From Methanoregula sp. (lineage in GTDB: Archaea > Halobacteriota > Methanomicrobia > Methanomicrobiales > Methanospirillaceae): DNA of 13,303 nucleotides. A model generated the notes under the pieces. It made no database searches, was not told the origin of the DNA, and saw nothing but the letters and a program-made list of their open reading frames with translations. Below are positions 12,547-13,303 of this stretch, in pieces. The DNA lies in contig JAPKXT010000090.1 of assembly GCA_026394695.1 (NCBI GenBank), positions 1 through 13,303 of the forward strand, written 5' to 3'. The position numbers and the translations under genes were made by a program. The stretch's first letter is position 1, and the number at the start of each line of letters is the position of its first letter.

Positions 12547-13303
12547 TCAGCCTTTCCTGAGCCGGCAGGATTCTATGAGTTTCTGGACCATGGGGAACAA
12601 GGTAAGATCGGTGTGAGGTAAAAAAGTACCTGAAGTGTACTCATCCATGAATGAGGCTTCCGCGTTTAGTTCGATATACGCGATTTTGCGGGCAATTTCA
12701 TCGAGTATTTTTCGCTCTTTCCGGTTAATGAGCGCAAGATTTGCACCCGTCACTGCCCCGTTCCCGATATTTTTTACCTTGTCCAACTCGATCTCCGGAA
12801 TAAGGCCGATAATTGTTGCATTTTTCTTGTCCAGATAATTGCCAAACGCACCGGCAACATAGATGGTAGCTATTTCGTGCCGGGTGACACCCGCCTCTTC
12901 CATCAGCGTTACACAGGCAGCATGAATCGAGGCTTTGCTCATAATCAGGTTTTTGATTTCTTGTTCCGTGATCACGATATCTTTGCCGATATCGGTCTCA
13001 CTGGCCCAGACCACAACATACTCCGGGAAGAGAGGGCCGGTGCGGTCTCTTTTATTTTCTATGCTGGTAGTTATCCGTCCGGGCCGGTCAATGACACACG
13101 CTGAAAAAAGTTCTGCGAGCAGGTCAATTAATCCGGATCCGGTAATGCCCCGTGGTTTGATATTGTTGATGGTACTGAAGCTGGGATCGAGGGTCACAGG
13201 ATTGACCTTAATCTTCTCTATCGCACCGGGATTTGCCCGCATGCCATAGAGCACTTCTCCTCCTTCCAGTGCCGGTCCGGCAGCACCGGCACAGGAAAAC
13301 ATC
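12547..13303 (-). CDS. RACo-like ASKHA-domain protein (DUF4445), C-terminal part, start outside window
   Basis: About 251 C-terminal residues are visible. The frame continues past the window edge, so the Met at 13302 is not the real start; family members are about 600 residues and usually begin with a 2Fe-2S ferredoxin domain. RACo-type proteins use ATP to reduce Co(II) corrinoid proteins back to active Co(I). Visible signatures are 'FSCAGAAGPALEGGEVLYGM', 'GITGSGLIDLLAEL' (usually GxCGSGLID; here Thr replaces Cys), 'AACVTLMEEAGV', 'IYVAGAFGNYLDKKNATIIGLIPE' and 'LPHTDLTLFP' near the end. It ends 4 nt before the MetE-like gene, so the two are almost certainly cotranscribed. The likely client is a corrinoid protein supplying methyl groups to that enzyme or to CODH/ACS; the client is not in the window. 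Confidence 0.9.
   Translation of the reverse strand, partial: MFSCAGAAGPALEGGEVLYGMRANPGAIEKIKVNPVTLDPSFSTINNIKPRGITGSGLIDLLAELFSACVIDRPGRITTSIENKRDRTGPLFPEYVVVWASETDIGKDIVITEQEIKNLIMSKASIHAACVTLMEEAGVTRHEIATIYVAGAFGNYLDKKNATIIGLIPEIELDKVKNIGNGAVTGANLALINRKERKILDEIARKIAYIELNAEASFMDEYTSGTFLPHTDLTLFPMVQKLIESCRLRKG

Noticed and set aside
1..13303. CRISPR arrays, insertion sequences, tRNA or rRNA genes, attachment sites.
   Set aside because: No direct-repeat/spacer pattern, transposase, terminal repeats or RNA-gene consensus was found on either strand by reading.

Overview
This window looks like the chromosome of a methanogenic archaeon, most likely of the order Methanomicrobiales (Methanoregula-like). 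That placement is inferred from the gene set, not from a database match: archaeal SecF, a DUF2551-type small protein, AglB, pyruvoyl-dependent arginine decarboxylase, a PEGA-repeat surface protein and an ASKHA/CooC/MetE-like corrinoid cluster. Several start codons lie about 25-30 nt downstream of a TATA-like box and have no Shine-Dalgarno sequence, so leaderless mRNAs are likely. Other genes have good ribosome-binding sites.

Layout. 1-374 (-): 5' part of secF. 593-904 (+): DUF2551-like small protein. 960-3679 (+): compact set of a 94-aa Cys-rich protein, archease, the RNA ligase RtcB and a GATase-fold-like protein, with two ATGA overlaps. 3768-6437 (+): oligosaccharyltransferase AglB. 6552-8813 (+): secreted/membrane protein with three PEGA repeats fused to an M50 (site-2-protease-like) domain whose HExxH motif reads HDLSH. 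8973-9650 (+): HAD phosphatase. 9816-10358 (+): arginine decarboxylase PdaD. 10359-10771: gene-free, but holds a strongly structured GC-rich element. 10772-13303 (-): CooC-like ATPase, MetE-like zinc methyltransferase and the C-terminal part of a RACo-like ASKHA protein, which runs off the window.

How the genes fit together. Archease and RtcB form a known enzyme/cofactor pair for RNA ligation (tRNA splicing and repair). Their two uncharacterised, translationally coupled neighbours are candidate partners. AglB glycosylates exported proteins, and the next gene encodes an exported protein with several N-x-S/T sequons. The minus-strand trio looks like a corrinoid module: a reductive activator, a metal-cofactor ATPase and a folate-independent 'core' methionine synthase-like enzyme, plausibly drawing methyl groups from the CODH/ACS corrinoid protein.

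The best candidate for something undescribed is the 10446-10683 element. It contains several nested hairpins, including a compact three-way junction. Every non-Watson-Crick pair I found is a G-U wobble valid only in plus-strand RNA, and a T7 tract lies downstream. The PEGA-M50 fusion with the altered metalloprotease motif comes second.
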